From positions 1 to 64,000 of the forward strand of contig NZ_JBHTLM010000013.1 of the NCBI RefSeq assembly GCF_042678945.1: a stretch of 64,000 nucleotides of DNA, written 5' to 3'. Origin of the DNA: Fontibacillus puldeungensis. Its GTDB lineage: Bacteria; Bacillota; Bacilli; Paenibacillales; Paenibacillaceae. Below, piece by piece: positions 25,915 to 34,979 of this stretch. The notes under the pieces are model-generated. The model made no database searches. It had not been told where the DNA came from and worked only from the letters and a program-made list of their open reading frames with translations. Made by a program: the position numbers and the translations under genes. Position 1 is the first letter of the stretch. The number at the start of each line of letters is the position of its first letter.

Positions 25915-25941
25915 CCGAGGCCTTGTGAAAGGGGAGTTAGT

Positions 25942-26646
25942 ATGTTCGATTTATCATCGAAATATTACGATGTAATTTATAGTTTTAAAAACTATCAGCA
26001 GGAAGCAAATATGATTCATGAGTATTTAATCAAACAAGAGAATGAACCGAAATTGATACTTGATGTGGCTTGCGGGACCGGACAGCACGCTTATTATTTG
26101 AAACAGCACTACTCTATCGACGGGATTGATTTAAATCCTGAATTTGTCTCCATTGCTAAAGCGAAAAACCCGGAAGGCCAGTTTTATACGGCGGACATGA
26201 GCAGCTTCAAATTGGAAAAAACGTATGATGTCGTCATGTGTTTGTTTAGCTCTATTGGATATGTCAAGACGCTGGACAATGTGGTGAGGACTCTCGAGCA
26301 GTTCAAAGAGCATTTGAACGAGGCTGGGGTAATCCTGGTTGAGCCTTGGTTCACGCCAGAGGTATGGAATGCTGGTAGAGTAGATACATTGACTGCCGAG
26401 CAAGATGGAATAAAAATGTGTAGAATGTCTTATACGGAGAAGCATGACCGAATGTCTGTACTCCGATTTGACTACTTATTCGGCAGTAAGGCGGGAATTG
26501 ATTATTTTTCCGAAACTCATGACTTGGGCCTATTTAGCGTAGATGAAATGATTCGTGCGTTTCACGACGCCAAATTAGAAGTAGAATATGATGAGCAGGG
26601 AATAAGCGGAAGAGGGATGTATATTGCCCGAAGAAAACCGCTGTAG
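25942..26646 (+). CDS. Class I SAM-dependent methyltransferase
   Basis: The 234-residue product starts with YYDVIYSFKNYQQEANMIHE, then motif I ILDVACGTGQHAYYL near residue 37, IDGIDLNPEFVSIAK near 57, and the motif-IV region KTYDVVMCLFSSIGYVKTLD near 92. This combination is common among Firmicute small-molecule methyltransferases. The acceptor is unknown. It follows the DinB gene by 27 bases with an AAAGGGGAG ribosome binding site and precedes an ATP-binding kinase-like gene by 36 bases. Confidence 0.85.
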   Translation: MFDLSSKYYDVIYSFKNYQQEANMIHEYLIKQENEPKLILDVACGTGQHAYYLKQHYSIDGIDLNPEFVSIAKAKNPEGQFYTADMSSFKLEKTYDVVMCLFSSIGYVKTLDNVVRTLEQFKEHLNEAGVILVEPWFTPEVWNAGRVDTLTAEQDGIKMCRMSYTEKHDRMSVLRFDYLFGSKAGIDYFSETHDLGLFSVDEMIRAFHDAKLEVEYDEQGISGRGMYIARRKPL

Positions 26647-26682
26647 ATCGAGCATAATCTTGTGACTGAAAGGATAAAAGTT

Positions 26683-27216
26683 ATGGGAAATACAGTGTAT
26701 ATCATCTCCGGCCCGGCGGGCGTAGGAAAATCGACAACCTCTCAAATACTTGTTCAGGCCATAAGCAAAAGCGCTTATATTTCTGGCGACGATGTGAGTC
26801 ATATTCCTGTGAATGGGAGAGGTAAGCCTTGGCTTGATAAAGACACTTACGATTTGACGTGGACCAATATATTAAGCCTAACAAACAATACATTAGATTA
26901 TAGGTACGATGTTGTCATTGATTATATAGCGTTCCCTAAGGAAGTGAAGTGGCTGGCACAAGCTTTAAGCGGCAAAGGGGCTCGTATCGTTTATGTTGTA
27001 TTGCTGGTCGATAAGAAGACAATTGCTTATAGGGATCGACTGAGATCGGAAGAGGCTTGGATGGGAGAACGGAGTTTGGAGCTGCTGGAGCAATTTGAAA
27101 ATGACCCGGAATTGTCCGATCGATTCAAGCTTTACACAGATCAATATCAAACTGACCAATTGTCTATGATAGTTGAAGAAATTATGAGCTGTGATAAATA
27201 CATTTTTAATGCGTGA
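26683..27216 (+). CDS. P-loop kinase-like ATP-binding protein
   Basis: The 177-residue product begins with a Walker A loop, YIISGPAGVGKSTTSQIL at residues 5-22, then YISGDDVSHI for the acidic site and DVVIDYIAFP near residue 78. The fold matches small nucleotide- or antibiotic-kinase-like P-loop proteins (for example chloramphenicol-phosphotransferase-like or shikimate-kinase-like); I cannot name the substrate. ATG 26683 follows GAAAGGATAA. It ends the DinB-methyltransferase-kinase run and is 32 bases before the two-component genes. Confidence 0.75.
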   Translation: MGNTVYIISGPAGVGKSTTSQILVQAISKSAYISGDDVSHIPVNGRGKPWLDKDTYDLTWTNILSLTNNTLDYRYDVVIDYIAFPKEVKWLAQALSGKGARIVYVVLLVDKKTIAYRDRLRSEEAWMGERSLELLEQFENDPELSDRFKLYTDQYQTDQLSMIVEEIMSCDKYIFNA

Positions 27217-27248
27217 AAAGGAATTTATCACTGGAGGAGTTTTAAAGC

Positions 27249-27950
27249 ATGGCTGGAGAGGCAAAAGAGATAAAAACAATTTTGATACTGGAAGATGATG
27301 AAAATTTAAGCCGAGGGATTGCCTTTACCTTTGAAAAGGATGGCTACCACGCCGTTTCAGCAGGCTGCATCAAGGAAGGAAAACGGATGCTTGAACAGCA
27401 AAACACAGACCTTATCATACTCGATTTAGGTTTGCCGGACGGCAATGGGATGGATCTGTGTAAAGAAATCAGAGCCTATTCAAAAATTCCCATCATTATG
27501 CTGACCGCTTGCGATTTGGAAACGGACGAGGTGTCTGGTCTTCTGGCCGGTGCGGACGACTATATTACGAAGCCATTTTCGCTCTCCATCCTTCGTGCGC
27601 GAGTGGAGGCTTTGTTCCGCCGTTCGTTGTCGGGAATCAGTCATACCATCAGTTCCGGCAAATACAAGCTGGATGCTGACCTATGCAAACTTTTTCGTGA
27701 AGATGAAGAAATCCCGATCAGCGCTACGGAATACAGGCTGCTTTCTTTTTTTATGACAAATGCCGGACAAGTGCTTACAAAGGAGCAGATCTTATCCTCT
27801 CTGTGGGATAATGAGGGAAATTTTGTGGATGAAAACACACTGCCCGTCAACATCAGCCGCTTGCGTGCAAAGCTGGAGGATGACCCGAGAAATCCCCAAA
27901 TCATTAAGACCATTCATGGCATCGGTTACATTTGGATCGGAGGGGCGTAA
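27249..27950 (+). CDS. OmpR-type response regulator
   Basis: The 233-residue product has a receiver domain (TILILEDDENLSRGIAF, phospho-acceptor Asp in LIILDLGLPDGNG near residue 57, Lys in DDYITKPFS near 107) and a winged-helix trans_reg_C DNA-binding domain (EYRLLSFFMTNAGQVLTKEQ, VNISRLRAKLEDDP). It works with the kinase whose gene starts two bases after its stop, and should control the ABC exporter genes behind them. Confidence 0.93.
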   Translation: MAGEAKEIKTILILEDDENLSRGIAFTFEKDGYHAVSAGCIKEGKRMLEQQNTDLIILDLGLPDGNGMDLCKEIRAYSKIPIIMLTACDLETDEVSGLLAGADDYITKPFSLSILRARVEALFRRSLSGISHTISSGKYKLDADLCKLFREDEEIPISATEYRLLSFFMTNAGQVLTKEQILSSLWDNEGNFVDENTLPVNISRLRAKLEDDPRNPQIIKTIHGIGYIWIGGA

Positions 27951-27951
27951 G

Positions 27952-28869
27952 ATGGCGCTTACGGTTACAATCGTCACTGCTGCCATGTTATGTCTCCTGA
28001 CCGTTTATTTCTGTAACCGTTATGTGAGAAAAACCTTTGATTCGATTGATCAGGTTTTGGACAGCGTGCTAACCAAAAACGCAGAACTGCCGTTTGATAA
28101 GACAACGGACAGCCGACTTTCCAAGCTCACGCATAAGGCCATGAAAATCATACATATGAACGGAATGGATATTTCGCAAACCAGGCAGGAGAAAGAAATC
28201 ATCCAGAGCTTTCTGTCGGACATGTCCCATCAGATGAAAACGCCTTTGTCCGGTGTTTCCATGTATACCGACCTGCTGCTGGAGGGTAACATCACTGCCG
28301 CCGAGCAGCAGGAGTTTTTGTCCCGTATCAAAGCGGGAACGGAAAAGCTGCAATGGATGATGGACAGCCTGGTCAAAATGTCGAGGCTCGAGGTTGGAGC
28401 CATAGAACTGTCCCCGGTTCCCACAGGCATCAAGCAAACCATTTCCGACAGCATCAGCGGCGTATATGGGGCAGCAGTAAAGAAGAACATTACGATTCAA
28501 ACAGCGTATTTTGAGGATATCCTCCTGCTCCATGACCGTAAGTGGACATGTGAGGCGATGACGAATATTCTGGAAAACGCAATAAAATACTCCGAGCCCG
28601 ACAATGAAATCGATATTGCTGTAGAATCCTTACCCATTTATACGAAAATCAGCATTACGGATTACGGCATCGGCATTGCTCCCGATGAATGGAATTCTAT
28701 ATTCAAACGGTTTTACCGGGGACAGAATGCCAAGACAGCAGACGGGGCGGGATTAGGGCTTTATCTGGCATCGCTGATATTTCAAAAGCAGGGAGGCAAT
28801 ATCCTCGTTGATTCCAAACCGGGGCAGTATACGACCTTCTCGATGTTCTTGCAAAACTGTAAGAAATAA
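27952..28869 (+). CDS. Short sensor histidine kinase
   Basis: The 305-residue kinase has a single N-terminal membrane helix (TVTIVTAAMLCLLTVYF) and almost no extracellular part. The H-box is FLSDMSHQMKTPLSGV near residue 90, the N-box NILENAIKYSEPD near 204, and the G-box DYGIGIAPDEW with GAGLGLYLA following. Kinases this poor in sensor domain usually take their signal from an associated ABC transporter, as in Bce/Vnc-type peptide-antibiotic systems. ATG 27952 is chosen because it gives a normal kinase start two bases behind the regulator stop; a longer frame overlaps the regulator. Confidence 0.9.
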   Translation: MALTVTIVTAAMLCLLTVYFCNRYVRKTFDSIDQVLDSVLTKNAELPFDKTTDSRLSKLTHKAMKIIHMNGMDISQTRQEKEIIQSFLSDMSHQMKTPLSGVSMYTDLLLEGNITAAEQQEFLSRIKAGTEKLQWMMDSLVKMSRLEVGAIELSPVPTGIKQTISDSISGVYGAAVKKNITIQTAYFEDILLLHDRKWTCEAMTNILENAIKYSEPDNEIDIAVESLPIYTKISITDYGIGIAPDEWNSIFKRFYRGQNAKTADGAGLGLYLASLIFQKQGGNILVDSKPGQYTTFSMFLQNCKK

Positions 28870-28940
28870 ATCCTGTTTTGTCAGGAGCCTGTAAGAACTA
28901 CGGCTTATGATGAAAGCACAGGAGAAAGGAGGCATATAGC

Positions 28941-29618
28941 GTGTCGGTTTTGATTACAGAGGATTTGAAAAAATACTATGGTAATGAACCCAACATCGTT
29001 AAGGCGCTCGATGGGGTTGATCTGGAAATTCAGGAAGGCGAGTTTGTCGCCGTGGTGGGTACGTCAGGCTCGGGGAAAAGCACCCTCCTGCATATGCTGG
29101 GTGGTTTGGATACGCCGACCAGCGGCAAGGTGATTGTTGGCGGCAAAGATATTTCAACCATGGGGGATGAGCAGCTTACTATCTTCCGGCGCAGGAATGT
29201 GGGTTTTGTATTCCAGAATTATAACCTTGTTCCTATTTTAAATGTTTATGAGAACATCGTATTGCCGATTGAGTTGGATGGGAACACCGTAGACGAAGAT
29301 TTTGTGGAAAACATTATTGAAACCTTGGGCCTGTTGGAGAAGAAAAATAATCTTCCCAACAATCTTTCCGGTGGGCAGCAGCAGCGCGTCGCCATCGCCC
29401 GTGCGCTGGCAACAAAGCCATCCATTATTCTTGCGGACGAGCCCACCGGGAATCTGGACAGCAAAACGAGCCAGGACGTTTTAGGAGTATTGAAAATGAC
29501 GTCTACCAAATTCCATCAAACCATGGTGATGATCACCCATAACGAGCAGATTGCTCAGCTTGCCGACCGGGTGATTCGGATTGAGGACGGCAGAATCGTC
29601 TCCGTGGAAGGGCGGTGA
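28941..29618 (+). CDS. ABC transporter ATP-binding protein (MacB/BceA type)
   Basis: The 225-residue ATPase has Walker A GTSGSGKSTLLHMLGG near residue 41, signature LSGGQQQRVAIARAL near 145 and Walker B ILADEPTGNLD near 167. The MacB/LolD-type family energises FtsX-like permeases rather than importers. GTG 28941 follows AAAGGAGG. It is followed by the permease gene after four bases, and preceded by the two-component genes, so the four genes form a sensing-and-detoxification module. Confidence 0.94.
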   Translation: MSVLITEDLKKYYGNEPNIVKALDGVDLEIQEGEFVAVVGTSGSGKSTLLHMLGGLDTPTSGKVIVGGKDISTMGDEQLTIFRRRNVGFVFQNYNLVPILNVYENIVLPIELDGNTVDEDFVENIIETLGLLEKKNNLPNNLSGGQQQRVAIARALATKPSIILADEPTGNLDSKTSQDVLGVLKMTSTKFHQTMVMITHNEQIAQLADRVIRIEDGRIVSVEGR

Positions 29619-29622
29619 CGAT

Positions 29623-32136
29623 ATGAGAAACAATAATGGCGCTGTTGTCCGGCGGCTTACGAAAAAAAGTCTCCGGGTAAACAGGAGAAGAAATTTCTTC
29701 ATCATTGCAGCCATTGCGCTGACCACGCTGCTTCTTGCCTCTGTTTTCAGCATCGGTATGAGTCTTCTGAAGTCCATGCAGGTGCAGGAAATGCGACTGA
29801 TGGGCACGGTGGCCCATGCCGCGGTTACCAAACCGACTGCTTCGCAAATGGAGCAGCTTCAGAAATTGCCTTATATCAAAACAGTCGGTACGGGCAATCA
29901 TGTCGCCTATATAAAGAATACACCGCAGATGGGTGACATGGATTTAGCGCTGTACTACTTTGATCAGACCGAATGGGAGAAGCTTCGTGCCCCTGCCTTT
30001 ACGGATATTGTGGGTAGCTATCCGCAAAAAGAGGATGAAATTATGGTGCCCCTATGGGTGCTGGAACGGATGGGGATAAGCCATCCGGCCATCGGGATGG
30101 AAATTCCTCTGGCCTACTACACCAAAAATACAGGCCAAGATAAGCCTGTCAAAGCGGTTTTCCGGTTATCGGGCTGGTTTACCAGCTATATGCACATCCG
30201 CTCCGGGAATATCGATTCTCTTTTAGTATCCGAGGTGCTGTCGCAAAAGTGCGGGAAAACCGTCCAAGCCGAAGGAGCCGCAACGGTATTGTTCACGGAT
30301 TCATCGCAGGTGTCGAAATATTCCGAGCGGCTGGAGCGGGATTTAAAGCTGTTAGCGGATCAGCAGGTAAAAATTGTTCCGGCATACAATGTGGATACAG
30401 AATCCATGAAAAAGAGCTTGATTGCCTTATTGGCAATTGTTGCTTTTTTAATCCTGACAGGGTATCTTTTGATTTACAACGTTCTGTATATTTCCGTTTC
30501 GCAGGATGTGCGCTTTTACGGACTGCTGAAAACGCTCGGTACAACGCCAAGGCAAATCAGGCATATTGTAATAGGGCAAATCCTACGTCTGTGTGTAGTC
30601 GGAATCCCAGTCGGCGCGGCGGCAGCATTATTGATTTCATCTTTTGCCGTTCCGCTGTTCATTTCCAGATTCGTAAGCATTTCCACGGGTACGGTTGTGT
30701 CTTTCTCTCCGCTGATTTATCTTTGCGCGGCTGTTTTTGCTTTGCTTACTGCCCTTTTGGGAGGATTTAAGCCTGCAAAAAAAGCGGCAAGCATTTCTCC
30801 GATTGAAGCGCAGAAGTTTACAGGAATCCAATTGAGAAAGAGCCACACGAATTCGTCTGTCCAGGGCAAGCCGTATAAAATGGCCGCACGCAACATCTTT
30901 CGAGACAGAAAACGGGCAGCGGTCGTGCTTCTGAGCTTGTTTTTGGGAATAACAACATTCACAACCATCATAACGCTTGTAAACAGTATGAATACGGACA
31001 ATTACGTCGCCTCATATATGGAAAGTGATTTTGTACTGGAAAATAATACATTGAGACCGGATGGCAAGCCTAAGCAGAAATTCGACACAGCTTTTAAGGA
31101 ATCGATCGATTCCCTGCCCGGATTGGAAAAAGTACACAGCTTGACGCAGGAGTGGGTGCGCCTCGATTATTCCTCTCACGAGTTCGGGGCATATGCGGCC
31201 GATTTTATGAAACGAAATAAAGAGGAGGATTTACCGGAGCAGTATTTCCGCGATAATTTCAGCGGTCTCATTGCGGGTATTGACAGCGATGCTCTTACGG
31301 AGCTTAATAAGACGCTTGATGACCCTATTGATCTTGAAGCTTTTGAACGCGGCGAGATTGCTCTTATAGCTACCAACAATCCACGCTTATTTCAAAATGT
31401 TCATGAGCTCACCGTTCACGCAATGGAATCTAAGGGTGCAGCAGGAATCCAAGACAAAGTCGGTGGCAAATCAAAAAAGATACGTTTGGGTGGTTATGTG
31501 CCGCAAGACTTTGAAGAAGTAGGTTACAGTCTTGCACCTACGTTGTTTGTATCCAATACGTTCATGCATGAGCTATACGGCGAACCTATAACAGCAAGAA
31601 TAAATATCGATGTTTCTAAAGGCTATGACAAGCAAGCTCTTGATGCTTTAAAGCAGCTTACGGATGGCGATTACGAAATTTCCCGCTCATCGAAGCTGGA
31701 GGCGCAGGAGGAGATGTACGATTCAAAAATGATGTTGTACATCTTTGGCGGAGGCGTTGCGTTGGTCCTTGCATGGATTGGCGTCCTTAATTTTGTGAAT
31801 GTAATGTCAGTCGGCATTATGGTTCGTAGACAGGAGCTGGCGACGCTGGAATGTGTTGGCATGAGCCGTAAGCAGGTCAGGAAAATGCTGTTGGGCGAGG
31901 GACTTGGATATGCTATCATAACGTTGTTTCTCGTTTCTACCGCAGGCACCCTCATTACCTTTGGAATTTTCAAGCTGTTTCAGCAGGAAGCCACCTATGC
32001 GGTGTTTACCTATCCCTTTATTCCTGTGATGATTGCCACGTTTGCCATTATAGCAGTATGCGCTATAACCCCGGAAACAGCATACCGTTCTCTCTACAAA
32101 GCCACTCTTGTCGAGCGGTTAAGAGAAGCGGAATAG
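29623..32136 (+). CDS. FtsX-like ABC transporter permease
   Basis: The 837-residue protein has a first membrane helix at about residues 22-45, a large extracellular region, three helices near 272-390, another near 430-450, a second extracellular region, and three helices near the C-terminus. Both halves end in FtsX-type domains (DVRFYGLLKTLGTTPRQI and ELATLECVGMSRKQVRKMLL are the typical cytoplasmic loops). With the ATPase upstream it likely removes membrane-active peptides or antibiotics. ATG 29623 follows GGGCGGTGACG; a longer frame overlaps the ATPase end. A strong terminator follows. Confidence 0.92.
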   Translation: MRNNNGAVVRRLTKKSLRVNRRRNFFIIAAIALTTLLLASVFSIGMSLLKSMQVQEMRLMGTVAHAAVTKPTASQMEQLQKLPYIKTVGTGNHVAYIKNTPQMGDMDLALYYFDQTEWEKLRAPAFTDIVGSYPQKEDEIMVPLWVLERMGISHPAIGMEIPLAYYTKNTGQDKPVKAVFRLSGWFTSYMHIRSGNIDSLLVSEVLSQKCGKTVQAEGAATVLFTDSSQVSKYSERLERDLKLLADQQVKIVPAYNVDTESMKKSLIALLAIVAFLILTGYLLIYNVLYISVSQDVRFYGLLKTLGTTPRQIRHIVIGQILRLCVVGIPVGAAAALLISSFAVPLFISRFVSISTGTVVSFSPLIYLCAAVFALLTALLGGFKPAKKAASISPIEAQKFTGIQLRKSHTNSSVQGKPYKMAARNIFRDRKRAAVVLLSLFLGITTFTTIITLVNSMNTDNYVASYMESDFVLENNTLRPDGKPKQKFDTAFKESIDSLPGLEKVHSLTQEWVRLDYSSHEFGAYAADFMKRNKEEDLPEQYFRDNFSGLIAGIDSDALTELNKTLDDPIDLEAFERGEIALIATNNPRLFQNVHELTVHAMESKGAAGIQDKVGGKSKKIRLGGYVPQDFEEVGYSLAPTLFVSNTFMHELYGEPITARINIDVSKGYDKQALDALKQLTDGDYEISRSSKLEAQEEMYDSKMMLYIFGGGVALVLAWIGVLNFVNVMSVGIMVRRQELATLECVGMSRKQVRKMLLGEGLGYAIITLFLVSTAGTLITFGIFKLFQQEATYAVFTYPFIPVMIATFAIIAVCAITPETAYRSLYKATLVERLREAE

Positions 32137-32146
32137 GTGCTGTCAA

Positions 32147-32193
32147 CAAGCCCTCTCAAGCACTAATTTCGTGCTAAAGAGGGCTTGTTTTGT
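32147..32193 (+). terminator. Intrinsic terminator of the ABC module
   Basis: CAAGCCCTCT at 32147-32156 pairs with AGAGGGCTTG at 32178-32187, with an inner AGCAC/GTGCT stem, followed by TTTTGT. Confidence 0.88.
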
Positions 32194-32194
32194 C

Positions 32195-32225
32195 TTGAGA
32201 ATACTGTCGGTGGTTATGCTATACT
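32195..32225 (+). promoter_or_regulatory. Promoter of the NUDIX operon
   Basis: TTGAGA at 32195-32200 and an extended -10, TGCTATACT, with TATACT at 32220-32225. The spacer is 19 bases, long but offset by the TGn extension. Confidence 0.55.
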
Positions 32226-32324
32226 TTTTGTATGTTTTTTGTCCAATTATCTCGTAATAGGAACATTCTCTTAAATCTTGAGCAGCGAACAATACATAGT
32301 CGAATAATTATGGAGATGATTTTC

Positions 32325-32780
32325 TTGTCAAAGGTTGAACTGACGAATATGTGCATGATTTATGATAAAGAAACGGACAAGGTTCTTGTTCAGGATCGAA
32401 TCAAGTCCTGGAAAGGAATTTCATTTCCCGGAGGGCATATCGAGAATGGCGAGAGCATTATAGACTCGACGATTCGTGAAATCAAGGAAGAGACGGGTCT
32501 GGCTATCACGAACCTTGAACTCTGCGGAATAATATACTGGTACAATGACTCTACCGGGGATAAATATTTCGTATTTAGCTACAGGACGGACAAGTTTTCG
32601 GGCCAACTGCTGGATGAAACCGAAGAAGGCCGCCTATTTTGGGTGGACAAGCATGAGCTTGAGTTGCTCCCACTAGCGGAAGGATTTAAGGAGCGGCTAC
32701 CTATGTTTTTTGACAAGAAATATTCTGAAGGCTTTGGCATGTGGAATGAGCAAGGGGATAGAGAAATGAAGTGGCAGTAA
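32325..32780 (+). CDS. NUDIX hydrolase (8-oxo-dGTP diphosphatase-like)
   Basis: The 151-residue product has KVELTNMCMIYDKETDKVLV at the start and a full NUDIX box, GGHIENGESIIDSTIREIKE followed by ETGL, at about residues 36-59. The sequence around it (WKGISFPGGHIE, TEEGRLFWVDKHEL) is that of MutT/YtkD-like 8-oxo-dGTP diphosphatases, which clean the nucleotide pool. The TTG at 32325 fits the family start and follows GGAGATG by eight bases; an upstream frame to 32232 overlaps the promoter. It is followed by a metallo-hydrolase gene after 16 bases. Confidence 0.85.
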   Translation: MSKVELTNMCMIYDKETDKVLVQDRIKSWKGISFPGGHIENGESIIDSTIREIKEETGLAITNLELCGIIYWYNDSTGDKYFVFSYRTDKFSGQLLDETEEGRLFWVDKHELELLPLAEGFKERLPMFFDKKYSEGFGMWNEQGDREMKWQ

Positions 32781-32796
32781 GGGGGGAGAAATATCG

Positions 32797-33576
32797 ATGC
32801 TGATTGAGGACCAATGGTTTACAGTGGAACTAATTGATGATCAAACCTACGCCATAAGCGAGTATGGACATTGGGAGAAAGTGCATTCCTTTCTGCTTCT
32901 CGGGAAAGAAAAAGCCGTATTAATTGATACTGGCCTTGGTATTGATCATATCAAAAGAATTACCGATCAATTAACAAGCTTACCAATTATGGTGGTTACG
33001 ACCCACGTTCACTGGGATCACATTGGCAGTCATGAGCAATTTTCAGATTTCTATGTTCATGAACTGGAGGAGGATTGGATAGTCCACGGCATAAAAGGAC
33101 TTGCCATGGAGCAAATCAGGAAGGACATAGCCCGGGACATTACTTTACCGGTTCCGGAATCTTTTGATGCCCGGATATATCAGCCTTTTCAGGGGCAACC
33201 TGCAGGATTGCTAAAGGACGGAGATACAATAAACCTTGGGGAGCGTGAGCTGAAGATACTTCATACCCCCGGCCATTCCCCCGGTCATATTTGTCTATAT
33301 GATACCTCATGTGGATATTTGTTCTCAGGAGATCTTCTGTATGAGGGAACGATTTACGCCTTCTACCCAACGACAGATCCACAGCAGCTCGTACAATCGC
33401 TGGTACGCATTGCTGAGTTGCCGGTTCGTAAAATATTCGGATCACATCATCGGTTGGGACTGGAACCCGAGATATTCATCGAGGTTAAGAAAGCTGCTAA
33501 GTTTTTACAAGATCATAAACTTATTAAGCATGGAACAGGCTTACACACATTTACTTGCTTTAGTATTCAGTTCTGA
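32797..33576 (+). CDS. Metallo-beta-lactamase fold hydrolase
   Basis: The 259-residue product has the zinc-binding motif THVHWDHIG near residue 69 (HxHxDH), a second His in LHTPGHSPGHICLY near 152, the bridging Asp in LFSGDLLY near 175 and a last His in IFGSHHRLG near 215. This is the glyoxalase-II-like branch of the fold; beta-lactam, lactone or thioester hydrolysis are all possible. It follows the NUDIX gene by 16 bases with AAGGGGGGAG upstream and precedes a 5'-nucleotidase gene. Confidence 0.87.
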   Translation: MLIEDQWFTVELIDDQTYAISEYGHWEKVHSFLLLGKEKAVLIDTGLGIDHIKRITDQLTSLPIMVVTTHVHWDHIGSHEQFSDFYVHELEEDWIVHGIKGLAMEQIRKDIARDITLPVPESFDARIYQPFQGQPAGLLKDGDTINLGERELKILHTPGHSPGHICLYDTSCGYLFSGDLLYEGTIYAFYPTTDPQQLVQSLVRIAELPVRKIFGSHHRLGLEPEIFIEVKKAAKFLQDHKLIKHGTGLHTFTCFSIQF

Positions 33577-33622
33577 AACTAGCGATCTTCTCATTCATGG
33601 TATGAAAGGAGGAATCAAGACT

Positions 33623-34561
33623 ATGCCGGTAGATTTGTCGAAATATCTTGTAATTGGCATATCCTCCCGGGCGTTATTTGATCTGTCCGTGGAAGATGAA
33701 ATATATAGAACTCAAGGGATAGAGGCGTACTGCGATTATCAGATTGAACATGAGAATGAGGTACTGAAGCCCGGTTTTGCATTTTATCTCATCAAGGCAA
33801 TTCTCCACTTAAATGAAATTACCCCGGAAAAACGGATGACGGAGGTCATCATTATGTCCAGAAACAGTGCGGACACCAGCCTGAGAATTTTCAATTCGAT
33901 CGATCATTATGGACTCGATATTTCCCGAGCCGCATTAACGTCAGGTCATTCCTTAGTCCCTTACCTGGAGGCGTTTAGTGTGGACTTGTTCCTATCGGCG
34001 GATAACCAGGATGTGCAGGATGCCGTGGATGCTGGGATCGCCGCCGGAATGATCTATGGTCCCAGCACGAATTATGCTAACGATGAAATCGAACAAATTC
34101 GGATCGCGTTTGATGGGGACGCCGTGCTTTTTTCGGAAGAATCGGAGCTGATTTATCAGGCTCAGGGGCTGGATGCTTTTTTACAGTATGAAAAAAAGAA
34201 TGCGGAAAAGCCGCTGCCGGAAGGCCCATTTGCCAAATTGCTAAAGACGTTGTCCTTTTTGCAGGAGCAGTTTGACGCCGACAGCAATCCGATCCGGACC
34301 GCCTTGGTTACGGCCAGAAACAGTCCGGCGCATAAGCGGGTCATTCTCACTTTGCGAAATTGGGGCGTGCGCATGGATGAGGCTTTTTTTATGGGGGGCG
34401 TTTCGAAGGATAAGATTCTAAAAGCGTTTGGGGCGCATATTTTCTTTGATGATCAGGAAGTGCATTTGCGGGATGCGTCCAAGCAAGTGCCTTCAGCAAA
34501 GGTTCCGTATAAAACCAGAGAAAAGGGTTCAACTTCGCCCGAAGAGGAGAAACAAGGTTGA
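33623..34561 (+). CDS. 5'-nucleotidase (PF06189-type)
   Basis: The 312-residue product begins MPVDLSKYLVIGISSRALFD and contains PGFAFYLIKAILHLNE, VIIMSRNSADTSLRIFNSI and FMGGVSKDKILKAFGAHIFF, which together match the bacterial homologues of cytosolic 5'-nucleotidase I. The family removes phosphate from nucleoside monophosphates. The ATG at 33623 is 10 bases after AAGGAGG; a much longer open frame (from 33299) lies inside the metallo-hydrolase gene and is a shadow. The stop overlaps the next start (VOC gene) by four bases, so the two are translationally coupled. Confidence 0.87.
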   Translation: MPVDLSKYLVIGISSRALFDLSVEDEIYRTQGIEAYCDYQIEHENEVLKPGFAFYLIKAILHLNEITPEKRMTEVIIMSRNSADTSLRIFNSIDHYGLDISRAALTSGHSLVPYLEAFSVDLFLSADNQDVQDAVDAGIAAGMIYGPSTNYANDEIEQIRIAFDGDAVLFSEESELIYQAQGLDAFLQYEKKNAEKPLPEGPFAKLLKTLSFLQEQFDADSNPIRTALVTARNSPAHKRVILTLRNWGVRMDEAFFMGGVSKDKILKAFGAHIFFDDQEVHLRDASKQVPSAKVPYKTREKGSTSPEEEKQG

Positions 34562-34947
34562 TTCATCATATTGAAGTGAATGTGTCCGATTTGCAGCAGT
34601 CCATTGAATTCTGGGATTGGCTCCTGATAGATCTGGGGTATACCCGGTATCAGAGATGGGAGCAGGGAATAAGTTGGATCTATGGCGATACATATTTGGT
34701 GTTCGTTCAAGCGGAAGCTCAGTATCAGGACGTTTCGTATCACAGAAAACGGGTAGGCCTCAATCATCTTGCCTTTTTTGCAAAATCCAAAGAACATGTC
34801 GATGAGCTTACAAAGAAACTAGTGGAAAAAGGAGTTCAAATCTTGTACACGGACAGACATCCGTTTGCCGGTGGAAAGGAACATTATGCTGTCTTCTTTG
34901 AGGATCCTGACAGAATTAAGGTGGAGATTGTTGCGCCTAAGAAGTAG
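34558..34947 (+). CDS. VOC family protein (glyoxalase/bleomycin-resistance fold)
   Basis: The 129-residue product has the two-part VOC fold: HHIEVNVSDLQQSIEFWDWL at the start, GLNHLAFFAKSKEHVDEL in the middle and HYAVFFEDPDRIKVEIV at the end. His, Glu and His/Glu positions for a metal site are present (HHIEV, LNHLAF, VEIV). Reaction unknown: lyase, dioxygenase or drug-binding. TTG 34558 overlaps the upstream stop (TTGA), coupling it to the 5'-nucleotidase gene. Confidence 0.82.
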   Translation: MIHHIEVNVSDLQQSIEFWDWLLIDLGYTRYQRWEQGISWIYGDTYLVFVQAEAQYQDVSYHRKRVGLNHLAFFAKSKEHVDELTKKLVEKGVQILYTDRHPFAGGKEHYAVFFEDPDRIKVEIVAPKK

Positions 34948-34979
34948 TAGGGCTTGATAAGAGAAAGGGAGGGGCATCC

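Noticed and set aside
29481..30846. Several long antisense frames inside the ABC ATPase and permease genes.
   Set aside because: They are shadows of high-confidence genes without ribosome binding sites or recognisable domains.
33299..33622. Long upstream extension of the 5'-nucleotidase frame.
   Set aside because: It lies within the metallo-hydrolase gene on the same strand, has no family similarity, and a good ribosome binding site supports ATG 33623.
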